Shown: positions 29,951-41,847, numbered from the stretch's first letter. The stretch is 64,000 nucleotides of DNA from Phytophthora colocasiae (GCA_018806915.1 JAGKQI010000098.1:744001-808000), one strand, 5' to 3'. The notes: generated by a model not told the origin, from the letters alone. Made by a program: numbers and translations.

Positions 29951-32291
29951 TCACTCCGTGTAACGAGCTCGCTTTGTGTCCTCAGCTTTGGCTTTAAAAA
30001 CATCTCCGAATTTCTCTTTCAAGAAACGCAACTCGGTCTGGTACTGCACCAGTTCTTTCTGTTGCTTCATAAACCAGTCGCGAGTCTTGGTAATTGTCAC
30101 AAATACTGCCTCATCAAGTGTTTCCTCATCAGCTTTTTCTTCACCGGACTCTTCATCACCGGACTCTTCATCACCGGACTCTTCATCACCGGACCCTTCA
30201 TCACCGGTAGCTATCATCTCGAAAGAGCATTGATTTTGTCCTTTACGCATGTAATTCGCGATAAAGTTGTGTGCATCCTGGAGATTTTTGAAGCTTCTCA
30301 CTCCTTTCGTCGTCATAGTGACTTCACCACTTCGTAAGAATGCTTGAATTTTACCAGTCTCCGAGAGTTCAGCATCTACGCTAGCTTTTGGCATTTCCCA
30401 CGTGAATTTCTTGTCCAAAGCTTTGATTTTTTCCTTCAACCACTTGCCACGTTTGTGTATAGTTGAAGCTAGTACGGTAGACTTCTCCATTTCACCTTCA
30501 CTCAGATATTGCGATAAATATTGGATAGATGGGCCAACGACACTTGCATCAGCATGCGAGAGTTTCTTGGCGACAATATCGAAGAGGCTTTTATCTTCAC
30601 TACGAACAACCCATTTCCACAGTAGTCCGATCCGAAATGCCGTAAACAAATTTGATTCCTCCACTTCAACCGCCTGCTTTAAGAGATCCTCTTGGGCTGT
30701 ACTTTTATCCAAGTTGTCAAGTACGTATAAGGCCATATCGAAGGATGTTGACAACAGCACAGCTTTTCCAATTTCCGACCAGTCGAAAGCGCGCACGATT
30801 AATCCAATCGTCTTCAAGATTTGGACAATACTTTTCGAAAAACAAGACAACAGTCTTGGCATCACCAGCCTTAGCTAAAAGCTCACAAACGAGACGGTAA
30901 TACTCCATCGACTGTCTTTTACTACCTGCAGCTTTGAATAACTGCCGCACCAACTTAACATCCACTTTTCCACCAGACAACAGAGCTGCAGCTGCAGTGG
31001 CCGGGGACATCAACTTCATCGCTTTTTCCCGGTGTTTAACCTTTTGCCACGCAACAATGGCGCACCTCGTGTACGTAACAATGCGAGTAGAGCTTTCATT
31101 TCCAGTATAGCCCCCTTCTTGAGTTGTCTCGCCAAAGGCACACCATAGAGCTACCAAGCTTTCGTGGCCAGGGTTTAGGAAATTAATTCGTTCACTTACA
31201 CCCGAAACCGTGCCAAGTTCGTCTCCAGCTAAAGTGTACCAACTAATATCATTCTCGTCTTCTAGCCTTTCAGTAGTGTCATATCCTTCTTCCGAGCTGA
31301 CGTAATGTTTTAGCTGTACGATGAAGAAGATCAATTGCTTCTCCTCGGACACCATTGCATTTGCTCCAACAAGTGCGTGAAACCTTGCGCTATCAACCCC
31401 CTTGAATGCCCCACAACCCAAATTCCGAATACTGTTTTCCGTATACTCGTGGGACAACAGCAGCGCAAAAGAATCATCGTCACCCTCCATCTTCGAGATA
31501 GCACCCGCCAAAGATTCGGTCAGAGATTGATCGTAAGGTCTTTCCAAGTGGCGCATTGTCGGCGGTAAACAAATCGAGTACACTAGAGCAAGACGATACC
31601 CCTTCGTCACTTCCTCCAACGCATGTTCAGCATCCGCGTAATGCACAGCGTAGTGTGGAAAGAAGGCAGCCTTGCCGTCGCTCTTGCCAAAATCATGACG
31701 GAACTTCAGCTCCCCATTCTGGTACACCACCAAATCACCTCCCTCATGGAGACTTGGGGGCTGCACCACCAACGTTGCAATCATCCCGTTTTCCTTCTCC
31801 GTGTCCTGGTGTTTCACGAAATGACCTCCTTCGCCATACACTAGAAGCTTGTAGAGAGGACACTCAATAGGAACTTCCTGGTAGCCCAGTCGGTCAGCGA
31901 TGACTTTGCTGAGTGCCTCGATGCCCGTTTGCCACGACGGGTTTTGGAATTGGACGAGACTGGGCTCCAGTTGCCAGCTTTTGCGCACGTTGTCGTCCAT
32001 CTTGGTGTCCATGTTGTGTCCGAACGGGGACTTTTCACACAAGGCGATCAGTTTCTCCGCTTCGTGCGCGTTTAATGGAGTTGGGATAGTCCCCAACCCA
32101 TCGACAAATAACCCAGGTACGGGTGGTAAAGTATCAGCAATTCCTCCAAATGAATACTCTCCAGCATGATCATCTGCACTTGCAAGTAGTTTGCTAACTT
32201 CAGTAGAACCAACCCCTGAAGGAGTTAGCACATCTTCGCCGTCACCTTCTCCACCGAACGGCCAATTGCCGTCTTCGAAATCGGTGTCCAT
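29951..32291 (-). pseudogene. 2OG-Fe(II) oxygenase OXY1, unit 1, frameshifted by 26-bp deletion
   Basis: Same gene as the intact copy at 37984-40350. Here 26 bp are missing near 30800 (gcgcacgatt joins directly to aatccaatcg). This shifts the frame after YCPNLEDDWI and adds an unrelated tail ending NILRYGLIRT. The dioxygenase core (HQD triad region and distal His) lies upstream of the break, so a truncated protein of about 520 residues could still be made. The displaced C-terminal part is open separately to 29951. Confidence 0.88.
30142..30208 (-). repeat. 15-bp minisatellite in the OXY1 3' end
   Basis: About four and a half copies of caccggactcttcat encode the acidic repeat ES-GDE on the minus strand. 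The same tract recurs in units 2-4 (near 38175, 46232 and 54284) with the same copy number. Confidence 0.85.
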
Positions 32292-32996
32292 GGTTCCGAA
32301 TGCTGGTCCAGGTTGATATGAGCACGAGAAAATGAATAATGAATACAACAGAAGACTGTAGTGTAGCTGGTTCCTTCAATCGATTCCGTGTTGAACTTTT
32401 CCGGAGAAAATCATGTTAAAATATCCAAAATATTTCCTCGTGTTTATGAATAATTACTACTACTTTTTTTCAGTATCATTTTACGCAGATGGAAGAAAAA
32501 TAGACGAAGATGGAAAACTTACCATTGACTACGTCAATTCAACTGATCCGCGATGATGTGATCACCAGTTAAGAAGAGTTCGCTTCTTCTCGACATTGAA
32601 TCATCCCCGTATTTTAAAATACTCATAATGTGATCACTAGTTAAGACTTTCTCTCCATTGCTCACTTAGTTCTTTCTGAACCAAGGGCACCGAACGGCCA
32701 GTTTCCTTCTTCGAAAGCGCTTTCCATCGATACGAGTACTGCTGTGAATCTGTTTGCATCACACTCTGTAAGTGTTATCAACATTCTTTTTAGGAACTAC
32801 GTGGACCCGTGAGAGCAAGAAGGAACTGACTGATGTCTCTCACACTCGATTTTTCGTGCACAATCTACTTCTAAGAAAAGGAATATATAACACGGCTCAA
32901 ATCCATCATTCAAGGTTAAATCCACACGAATACGTCGACTGACCCTTTTCTTTCGAGACAATCACTCGCTAAGACGAACTCGTTTCTCGTCCGCAG
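32292..32996. other. Intergenic of unit 1, with an N-terminal oxygenase scrap (32662-32727, -)
   Basis: On the minus strand, 32727-32662 reads MESAFEEGNWPFGALGSERT then K and a stop. It resembles the OXY1 start MDTDFEDGNWPFGG, so it is the first exon piece of a lost oxygenase copy. Nearby are an 18-bp direct repeat (TGTGATCACcAGTTAAGA at 32557 and, with t for c, at 32629) and the palindrome gtattttaaaatac at 32609. The same arrangement recurs in units 2-4 (scraps at 40721-40786, 48776-48841 and 56829-56894). Confidence 0.65.
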
Positions 32997-33725
32997 TCAT
33001 GGATTCCAGTTCATCTCCAAATTCTCTTTTATGATTCGCAACTCCGTCCGGAACTCCACCAGTTCTTTCTGCTGCTTCATAAACCAATCACGAGTCTTGG
33101 TAATCGTCACGAACACTACTTTGTCAACTGCTTCCTCACCAAATTCTTCCTCATCAGACTTTTCTTCTTCGAACTCATCTTCTTCATCGGACTTTTCTTC
33201 TTCGGACTCTTCACCACCAGCTTTTGTGGCTTCCATTTCAAATGAGCTGTTATTCTGTCCTTCACGCAAGTATTTCGCCGCGAAGTTGCGTGCTTCTTGC
33301 CGAGTTTTAAAACTTTTCACACCTTCAATCGTCATGGAGGATTTGCCACTTCGTAAAAATGCTTGAATTTCATCAATCATCTCCGTTTCATAAGACATTA
33401 TCGGATATCTTGGTTTGATTAAACTAGCTTCCGGCATTTCCCACGTGAATTTCTTGTCCAAAGCTTCGATTTTATCCTCCAGCCACTCGACCCGTTTCAC
33501 TACGATCGGAGCTAGAACGGCACGCATTTCCTGTCCAATCATGCTCACATTTTGTGAAAAATACCGAATCGATGGGCCAACGAGACTAATATCGGCATTC
33601 GTAAGTTTCTTGGTGACGATTTCGAAAAGGATTTTGTCTTCACTTTGAATGACCCATTTCCAAAGTAACCCCCGGTCTAAGCACCCAACCCATCGTCAAA
33701 TAACCCAGGTACGGGTGGTAAAGTA
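32961..33725 (-). pseudogene. Oxygenase deletion remnant (C-terminal region), unit 1
   Basis: On the minus strand this reads an oxygenase C-terminus: LLWKWVIQSEDKILFEIVTK, GPSIRYFSQN, KIEALDKKFTWEMPEAS, an acidic E/S/D block, then VFVTITKTRDWFMKQQKELV. At its 5' end (33690-33725) a short stretch matches the coding strand of the OXY1 N-terminal part (LPPVPGLFVD). The middle of the gene, with the whole dioxygenase domain, is therefore deleted. The extreme C-terminus is frameshifted in units 1-3 (ends NWNP), while unit 4 keeps the normal-looking end. Confidence 0.75.
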
Positions 33726-33789
33726 TATTAGACCCAGCCTTAAGTACGATCCCTCATCAAAAGAATCATTCCCCTTACAATTGTTGATC

Positions 33790-34647
33790 ATGTCGGATGA
33801 AGAGCGAGAAGAACTCTTCGACCAGGACCCGGACCTTGAAGAAGACTTTGGTTACGCGGATTGGCCGTTCAGTGACAAGGGGGAGCTAGACGATATCCCT
33901 GTCCCAGTAGGAGAGGCGTGTATCAAGATCAGTAACGTATTATCTCATGCAAGTGAACACTCAGGGGATTTCTCCTTTGGTGGCCAAGCAGAGCAGCTGC
34001 CAGCCGTACCAGGTCTCTTCGTCGACGATGTTGGCCCCATTCCAGTGCCTTTGTGGGACGAACGAGCTCGGATTATGATTGATAAGGCTGAAAAATCTCC
34101 TTTTGGGCACAACATGGACACGAAAATGGATGAAAATGTTCGCAAAAGCTGGCAAATATCTCCAGATCACGTCCAATTCAAAAACCCGCAATGGGAAGAC
34201 GGGATCAAGGAAATGGCAGTGATGATTGGAAATAAACTCAGGTATCACGATATTCCTCTGCAGTGTATTCTGTACAAGTTGCTGGTGTACGAGGTGGGTG
34301 GGCATTTCGTAAAACACCAAGATACAGAGAAAGAAGACGGAATGATTGCTACACTGGTAATTCAGCCACCAAGTCTGCACGAAGGAGGTGACTTAGTGGT
34401 GTACAGTGATGGTAAGATAAAACATCGTCATGACTTTGGTAAGGCCGACGGAACAGCGTCATATCTTCCTCACTATGCAGTTCACTACGCTGATGCTGAA
34501 CACGCTTTGGAGGAAGTGACGAAGGGATATCGCCTTGCTCTGGTGTACTCTGTGTGTTTGCCACCAGCGATGCGTCAACTGGAAAGAAACCCGAACAGGC
34601 CAATGGCTGGAGAACTGGTGGATGCTATGGAATCCATGGAGCGTTGA
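33790..34647 (+). pseudogene. 2OG-Fe(II) oxygenase OXY2, unit 1, cut by the unit boundary
   Basis: The ATG at 33790 (MSDEEREELFDQDPDLEEDF) starts a paralogue of OXY1 on the opposite strand. It has the N-terminal region (ADWPFSDKG, LPAVPGLFVDD) and the dioxygenase motifs HFVKHQDTEKEDG and AEHALEEVTKGYRLALVYS. It ends MESMER-stop because the next tandem unit begins inside the gene. The C-terminal half is absent from this copy. The dioxygenase core itself is complete. Confidence 0.85.
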
Positions 34648-34773
34648 AGCTTTGCATACATTCTTATGCGTACTTAACGCTGAATCGATAGGAATGATTG
34701 TAGTTTGTGTGTTTATTATGTAAAAAAAAACTTTGCAAACTTCCTGCAGTATCATACAGGAGAACCGTCCCTA

Positions 34774-36305
34774 ATGGCGCGTGTGAACGAGAAGACCCGG
34801 TTGCTCCCCGCTGTTCAAGCCATCTACGGTTCCACCAGCAACAAGCTCAAGATCAAGCGTTGTCTGATTCTATTGGGTATTTTGTCGGCGGTGGTTGTAG
34901 CTGGATGGAGTGTTTGGTGGCTGTTTTTCAAAGACGACAAGTTTGTAGGTGTTGTGGATGAGTCTATCTGTGGCGACACCAAGAATGAGGCTGGGTACAT
35001 TAAACTACCCAACAAGAAGGATGACCACTACTTCTATTGGTTCTTCGAGGCAAAATACAACGCGAGTACAGCTCCATTGGTGATTTGGTTGACTGGTGGA
35101 CCTGGTGGATCGAGTTTACTGGCGTTATTTAACGAGAACGGCCCGTGTAGGATCCAACCCGACCTCACGACGAAGGTACATCCGTACTCATGGACGTACG
35201 AGGCGAACATGATTTGGTTGGATCAACCGACGAGCGTGGGGTTCTCATACAGCTCTGAAGATGACCACGACTACAATGAAAAGGATGTGGGGAGAACTTG
35301 TACTGGTTCTTGCAAGGATTTATTGAGAAACATTCAGAGTTTGAAGGACGGGAGTTCTTCTTGGCAGGAGAAAGTTATGGGGGACACTACCTCCCTGGAG
35401 CTGCGCACTTCATCTGGGAACAAAACAAGAACGAATCCAGTACAGTGAAGAGGATTAATCTACAAGGAATTGCAATTGGCAATGGCTGGACGGATGCTGT
35501 CGTGCAGGTATGCAGTGAATAATGTATTGCTTTTCCATAATGACAAACTAACTCGTGTTGTGTGCTTGCTTTCCAGCACCAACACGCGCCCGACATTCTC
35601 GACAACTCGTACAACATCACTTTGCTTGACGAAGCTGCAGCTGATCAACTTAGAACCGACGCTACCAAGTGTATGGACCTAACACGCGAGTGCCAGCAAT
35701 CTTCCAGCGATTCATTGTGTACGGATGCGTACAACTTCTGTATCAACCACATTATTATCCCGCTCTCCGCGAATTCAACCGGCCGGAACCCGTACGATGT
35801 GAGGGAGAGTTGCGACTGGGTGGACTTTGGCTTTTGTCATGGAATCCCTCTCATCGAGGAGTTTCTAGCCCAAGATGCAGTACACAAGTATCTAAATGTT
35901 GATCGTGACTGGGTCGGAGGAAGTGACGAAGTAGGCGACAACTTTATCGTCGACTACATGCAGTCGTTCGACAACTACGTTGCTGATTTACTGAACGATG
36001 GAGTTCGAGTGCTTCTGTACGTGGGAGACGCAGACAGCATGTGCAACTGGTCTGGTAACAAGGCATGGATCGATGCACTTGAATGGAAGGGAAAAGATCC
36101 ATTTAATGAGGCTGAGGAGAAGTCCTTGTTGACTCAAGACCTGCTCAACTCGAATGCTGCTTTAACAGAAGCCGGTACTGTTAGGTCATTCGAGAATCTC
36201 GCTCTGGTACGCATTTTCAATGCTGGTCACATGGTTCCTACCCACCAACCTGAAGCGTCCCTGGACCTCATCAACAAGTTCTTCAAGAACGAAGCTCTAG
36301 CATGA
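34774..36305 (+). pseudogene. Serine carboxypeptidase CP-A, unit 2, one-base frameshift
   Basis: Exons 34774-35507 and 35577-36305. It is near-identical to unit 1, but one G is missing in the G-run at about 35287-35292 (gatgtggggag instead of gatgtgggggag). This shifts the frame just before ENLYWFLQGF and ahead of the nucleophile Ser. The downstream frame is otherwise open. A single homopolymer base could be a sequencing error. Confidence 0.85.
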
Positions 36306-36479
36306 ACAACAGTAACTTTCAATGAATTTGGACGCGTCACTTGGCAACTGCAGGCTGCAGCCACGTCTAGAACCAAAGCCAAGACAATTGCCAATCATTT
36401 TTCCTCCGATCAGGTAGCCGTTTGCGCAAATGCAACTGAATGGACAATCCTTTGTAGTCCCTAAGTGGCATTCTCAAAG

Positions 36480-37892
36480 ATGGCAAACGGTGAACTGTCC
36501 CCTTTGGTAGCGAGGTCTTTAGACGACAATGTCCGGGCCAATGTGAGGAACAAGAAGGCTCTCGTATTGAAGATAGTCCTAGGTGGATCACTATTGGTGT
36601 TGGCGCTGTGGTTGATACAAGATCACGGACATTCCACGTCGAAGATTCCTACACCTGAAAGTTCCTACACTTGTGGTGTCTCCAACAGCTCTGCAGGTCA
36701 TATCAAACTGGCGAACAAGGTGGACGACCACTATTTCTATTGGTTCTACGAGTCACGTAGCAGTCCCGAGACGGATCCATTGGTGCTCTGGCTTACAGGA
36801 GGTCCTGGTTCATCTAGTATGTTCGCACTGTTAACGGAGAACGGACCGTGCACTGTCGAGGCTGATCTAGCTACCAAGTTTAATCCATACTCGTGGAACA
36901 ATAATGCTAATGTCATTTGGCTCGATCAGCCTACTGGTGTGGGTTATTCCTTTGGTTCGCCTGAAGACAAAGACTTTAACGAAACAAATGTCGGGGAGAA
37001 CATCTACTGGTTTCTAAAGGGCTTCATGGAGCAATATCCACAATATGAGAATCGAGAGTTCTACGTGACAGGAGAAAGTTACGGAGGTCACTACGTTCCA
37101 GCAGCAGCTCACTACATTTGGAAATTGAACAAGGAAACTACTGCGGATGGAGAAACCCCACTTATTAACTTGAAAGGCTTGGCAATTGGCAACGGTCTCA
37201 CAAACCCAGTGATTCAGTGCGCGCACTATCAAGACATGAACCACAACCAGTACAACATCAAGCTTCTGACTGATGCTGAAGAGCAGCAGATGAAGATTGA
37301 TAGTGTGGAATGTATTCGCTTAACAGAAGAGTGTCAAGCTGCCTCGCTCAATGGAACTATCTGCAAGGAAGCTCTGGATTGCTGGTCGGAAAAGCTAATT
37401 AACCCTTTCAACCGAGCAAATCGCGACAACTACGATATCCGTCAGGAATGCAACAACAGCGATCCCAACTCAGCTTGTGATGAACATCCTGTTATTGTTG
37501 AGTACATGAATTTACCCGCAGTGCGCAAGTACTTGAATGTGGATGAGCGGGCTCCAGCTTGGCGTGAAGATAGTGATGAAGTCCACCATTCATTTACAAC
37601 CGACGGAGATTGGTCCATGCCCTCCCACCAATTCGTCGCTGACATGCTGGATGATGGACTACGTGTGCTCATTTACGCTGGAGATGCGGATTTAATGTGC
37701 AATTGGATTGGAAACCGAGCATGGACGTTGGATCTAGAGTGGAAGGGCAAAATTGGCTTTAATGATGTTGAAGAACGGACTTTCATCGCTCACGACCCGT
37801 TGCTACCTGATGCAGGAAGCGATCTCGAGGCAGGTGTTGTTCGTTCTTTTGGGAACTTTGCCTTTGTCCGAGTGTCATCAACAAGTTTCTAA
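36480..37892 (+). pseudogene. Carboxypeptidase CP-B, unit 2, catalytic His segment deleted
   Basis: Open over 470 residues, with the same 3' deletion and SSTSF end as unit 1. Two substitutions distinguish it: MFALLTE for MLALLTE (shared with units 3 and 4) and MNLPAV for MNSPAV (unique). No frameshift elsewhere. Confidence 0.88.
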
Positions 37893-37983
37893 TGAACAAA
37901 CAACTTTAAGATGATGCAATGAAGAACATATTGCAGGATTACCCAGGGGAATACGTTGACTACAACAGCTTGACCCTGTGCTG

Positions 37984-40350
37984 TCACTCCGTGTAACGAG
38001 CTCGCTTTGTGTCCTCAGCTTTGGCTTTAAAAACATCTCCGAATTTCTCTTTCAAGAAACGCAACTCGGTCTGGTACTGCACCAGTTCTTTCTGTTGCTT
38101 CATAAACCAGTCGCGAGTCTTGGTAATTGTCACAAATACTGCCTCATCAAGTGTTTCCTCATCAGCTTTTTCTTCACCGGACTCTTCATCACCGGACTCT
38201 TCATCACCGGACTCTTCATCACCGGACCCTTCATCACCGGTAGCTATCATCTCGAAAGAGCATTGATTTTGTCCTTTACGCATGTAATTCGCGATAAAGT
38301 TGTGTGCATCCTGGAGATTTTTGAAGCTTCTCACTCCTTTCGTCGTCATAGTGACTTCACCACTTCGTAAGAATGCTTGAATTTTACCAGTCTCCGAGAG
38401 TTCAGCATCTACGCTAGCTTTTGGCATTTCCCACGTGAATTTCTTGTCCAAAGCTTTGATTTTTTCCTTCAACCACTTGCCACGTTTGTGTATAGTTGAA
38501 GCTAGTACGGTAGACTTCTCCATTTCACCTTCACTCAGATATTGCGATAAATATTGGATAGATGGGCCAACGACACTTGCATCAGCATGCGAGAGTTTCT
38601 TGGCGACAATATCGAAGAGGCTTTTATCTTCACTACGAACAACCCATTTCCACAGTAGTCCGATCCGAAATGCCGTAAACAAATTTGATTCCTCCACTTC
38701 AACCGCCTGCTTTAAGAGATCCTCTTGGGCTGTACTTTTATCCAAGTTGTCAAGTACGTATAAGGCCATATCGAAGGATGTTGACAACAGCACAGCTTTC
38801 CCAATTTCCGACCAGTCGAAAGCGCGCACGATTCTTGTTAACGGTGGGCCTACTTTTTCAATCCAATCGTCTTCAAGATTTGGACAATACTTTTCGAAAA
38901 ACAAGACAACAGTCTTGGCATCACCAGCCTTAGCTAAAAGTTCACAAACGAGACGGTAATACTCCATCGACTGTCTTTTACTACCTGCAGCTTTGAATAA
39001 CTGCCGCACCAACTTAACATCCACTTTTCCACCAGACAACAGAGCTGCAGCTGCAGTGGCCGGGGACATCAACTTCATCGCTTTTTCCCGGTGTTTAACC
39101 TTTTGCCACGCAACAATGGCGCACCTCGTGTACGTAACAATGCGAGTAGAGCTTTCATTTCCAGTATAGCCCCCTTCTTGAGTTGTCTCGCCAAAGGCAC
39201 ACCATAGAGCTACCAAGCTTTCGTGGCCAGGGTTTAGGAAATTAATTCGTTCACTTACACCCGAAACCGTGCCAAGTTCGTCTCCAGCTAAAGTGTACCA
39301 ACTAATATCATTCTCGTCTTCTAGCCTTTCAGTAGTGTCATATCCTTCTTCCGAGCTGACGTAATGTTTTAGCTGTACGATGAAGAAAATCAATTGCTTC
39401 TCCTCGGACACCATTGCATTTGCTCCAACAAGTGCGTGAAACCTTGCGCTATCAACCCCCTTGAATGCCCCACAACCCAAATTCCGAATACTGTTTTCCG
39501 TATACTCGTGGGACAACAGCAGCGCAAAAGAATCATCGTCACCCTCCATCTTCGAGATAGCACCCGCCAAAGATTCGGTCAGAGATTGATCGTAAGGTCT
39601 TTCCAAGTGGCGCATTGTCGGCGGTAAACAAATCGAGTACACTAGAGCAAGACGATACCCCTTCGTCACTTCCTCCAACGCATGTTCAGCATCCGCGTAA
39701 TGCACAGCGTAGTGTGGAAAGAAGGCAGCCTTGCCGTCGCTCTTGCCAAAATCATGACGGAACTTCAGCTCCCCATTCTGGTACACCACCAAATCACCTC
39801 CCTCATGGAGACTTGGGGGCTGCACCACCAACGTTGCAATCATCCCGTTTTCCTTCTCCGTGTCCTGGTGTTTCACGAAATGACCTCCTTCGCCATACAC
39901 TAGAAGCTTGTAGAGAGGACACTCAATAGGAACTTCCTGGTAGCCCAGTCGGTCAGCGATGACTTTGCTGAGTGCCTCGATGCCCGTTTGCCACGACGGG
40001 TTTTGGAATTGGACGAGACTGGGCTCCAGTTGCCAGCTTTTGCGCACGTTGTCGTCCATCTTGGTGTCCATGTTGTGTCCGAACGGGGACTTTTCACACA
40101 AGGCGATCAGTTTCTCCGCTTCGTGCGCGTTTAATGGAGTTGGGATAGTCCCCAACCCATCGACAAATAACCCAGGTACGGGTGGTAAAGTATCAGCAAT
40201 TCCTCCAAATGAATACTCTCCAGCATGATCATCTGCACTTGCAAGTAGTTTGCTAACTTCAGTAGAACCAACCCCTGAAGGAGTTAGCACATCTTCGCCG
40301 TCACCTTCTCCACCGAACGGCCAATTGCCGTCTTCGAAATCGGTGTCCAT
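37984..40350 (-). CDS. 2OG-Fe(II) oxygenase OXY1, unit 2 (intact)
   Basis: I chose the ATG at 40350 (MDTDFEDGNWPFGGEGDGED); the frame is open 19 codons further. The 788-residue single-exon protein has a prolyl-4-hydroxylase-type double-stranded beta-helix region. Iron ligands are H161-x-D163 in HFVKHQDTEK and H223 in AEHALEEV. R233 in KGYRLALVY is placed to bind 2-oxoglutarate. After the core come about 450 residues rich in helix-like sequence (LLWKWVVRSEDKSLFDIV, WLKEKIKALDKKFTWEMPKA), an acidic GDEES repeat, and VFVTITKTRDWFMKQQKELV near the end. No signal peptide or membrane span is convincing. The hydroxylated substrate is unknown. It is the only one of the four copies with an unbroken frame. 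Confidence 0.88.
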   Translation of the reverse strand: MDTDFEDGNWPFGGEGDGEDVLTPSGVGSTEVSKLLASADDHAGEYSFGGIADTLPPVPGLFVDGLGTIPTPLNAHEAEKLIALCEKSPFGHNMDTKMDDNVRKSWQLEPSLVQFQNPSWQTGIEALSKVIADRLGYQEVPIECPLYKLLVYGEGGHFVKHQDTEKENGMIATLVVQPPSLHEGGDLVVYQNGELKFRHDFGKSDGKAAFFPHYAVHYADAEHALEEVTKGYRLALVYSICLPPTMRHLERPYDQSLTESLAGAISKMEGDDDSFALLLSHEYTENSIRNLGCGAFKGVDSARFHALVGANAMVSEEKQLIFFIVQLKHYVSSEEGYDTTERLEDENDISWYTLAGDELGTVSGVSERINFLNPGHESLVALWCAFGETTQEGGYTGNESSTRIVTYTRCAIVAWQKVKHREKAMKLMSPATAAAALLSGGKVDVKLVRQLFKAAGSKRQSMEYYRLVCELLAKAGDAKTVVLFFEKYCPNLEDDWIEKVGPPLTRIVRAFDWSEIGKAVLLSTSFDMALYVLDNLDKSTAQEDLLKQAVEVEESNLFTAFRIGLLWKWVVRSEDKSLFDIVAKKLSHADASVVGPSIQYLSQYLSEGEMEKSTVLASTIHKRGKWLKEKIKALDKKFTWEMPKASVDAELSETGKIQAFLRSGEVTMTTKGVRSFKNLQDAHNFIANYMRKGQNQCSFEMIATGDEGSGDEESGDEESGDEESGEEKADEETLDEAVFVTITKTRDWFMKQQKELVQYQTELRFLKEKFGDVFKAKAEDTKRARYTE

Positions 40351-41018
40351 GGTTCCGAATGCTGGTCCAGGTTGATATGAGCACGAGAAAATGAATAATG
40401 AATACAACAGAAGACTGTAGTGTAGCTGGTTCCTTCAATCGATTCCGTGTTGAACTTTTCCGGAGAAAATCATGTTAAAATATCCAAAATATTTCCTCGT
40501 GTTTATGAATAATTACTACTACTTTTTTTCAGTATCATTTTACGCAGATGGAAGAAAAATAGACGAAGATGGAAAACTTACCATTGACTACGTCAATTCA
40601 ACTGATCCGCGATGATGTGATCACCAGTTAAGAAGAGTTCGCTTCTTCTCGACATTGAATCATCCCCGTATTTTAAAATACTCATAATGTGATCACTAGT
40701 TAAGACTTTCTCTCCATTGCTCACTTAGTTCTTTCTGAACCAAGGGCACCGAACGGCCAGTTTCCTTCTTCGAAAGCGCTTTCCATCGATACGAGTACTG
40801 CTGTGAATCTGTTTGCATCACACTCTGTAAGTGTTATCAACATTCTTTTTAGGAACTACGTGGACCCGTGAGAGCAAGAAGGAACTGACTGATGTCTCTC
40901 ACACTCGATTTTTCGTGCACAATCTACTTCTAAGAAAAGGAATATATAACACGGCTCAAATCCATCATTCAAGGTTAAATCCACACGAATACGTCGACTG
41001 ACCCTTTTCTTTCGAGAC
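40351..41018. other. Intergenic of unit 2, with oxygenase scrap (40721-40786, -)
   Basis: Equivalent to the unit 1 intergenic stretch, including the MESAFEEGNWPFG scrap on the minus strand and the paired TGTGATCAC direct repeats. No further gene seen. Confidence 0.6.
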
Positions 41019-41783
41019 AATCACTCGCTAAGACGAACTCGTTTCTCGTCCGCAGTCATGGATTCCAGTTCATCTCCAAATTCTCTTTTATGATTCGCAA
41101 CTCCGTCCGGAACTCCACCAGTTCTTTCTGCTGCTTCATAAACCAATCACGAGTCTTGGTAATCGTCACGAACACTACTTTGTCAACTGCTTCCTCACCA
41201 AATTCTTCCTCATCAGACTTTTCTTCTTCGAACTCATCTTCTTCATCGGACTTTTCTTCTTCGGACTCTTCACCACCAGCTTTTGTGGCTTCCATTTCAA
41301 ATGAGCTGTTATTCTGTCCTTCACGCAAGTATTTCGCCGCGAAGTTGCGTGCTTCTTGCCGAGTTTTAAAACTTTTCACACCTTCAATCGTCATGGAGGA
41401 TTTGCCACTTCGTAAAATGCTTGAATTTCATCAATCATCTCCGTTTCATAAGACATTATCGGATATCTTGGTTTGATTAAACTAGCTTCCGGCATTTCCC
41501 ACGTGAATTTCTTGTCCAAAGCTTCGATTTTATCCTCCAGCCACTCGACCCGTTTCACTACGATCGGAGCTAGAACGGCACGCATTTCCTGTCCAATCAT
41601 GCTCACATTTTGTGAAAAATACCGAATCGATGGGCCAACGAGACTAATATCGGCATTCGTAAGTTTCTTGGTGACGATTTCGAAAAGGATTTTGTCTTCA
41701 CTTTGAATGACCCATTTCCAAAGTAACCCCCGGTCTAAGCACCCAACCCATCGTCAAATAACCCAGGTACGGGTGGTAAAGTA
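41019..41783 (-). pseudogene. Oxygenase deletion remnant, unit 2
   Basis: Same as the unit 1 remnant. It has an additional one-base deletion at about 41416 (cgtaaaatg instead of cgtaaaaatg) that breaks the frame between IQAF and the GKSSMTIEG block. Confidence 0.72.
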
Positions 41784-41847
41784 TATTAGACCCAGCCTTA
41801 AGTACGATCCCTCATCAAAAGAATCATTCCCCTTACAATTGTTGATC

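Larger units (their letters stand above)
26609..34642. repeat. Tandem segmental duplication, unit 1 (8034 bp)
   Basis: The unit begins gttgaagctttgcatacatt and ends in the plus-strand oxygenase gene at tggaatccatggagc. Contents in order: CP-A (+), CP-B (+, broken), oxygenase OXY1 (-), N-terminal oxygenase scrap (-), oxygenase deletion remnant (-), and the 5' part of OXY2 (+). Unit 1 uniquely lacks 26 bp in OXY1. Confidence 0.97.

Noticed and set aside
30142..30208. Possible CRISPR-like short repeat
   Set aside because: The repeats are directly abutting 15-mers in a eukaryotic coding region, without spacers.
29945..30337. Plus-strand frame with repeated FITGLFITG, recurring in every unit
   Set aside because: It is the antisense reading of the 15-bp minisatellite in OXY1, not a membrane protein gene.
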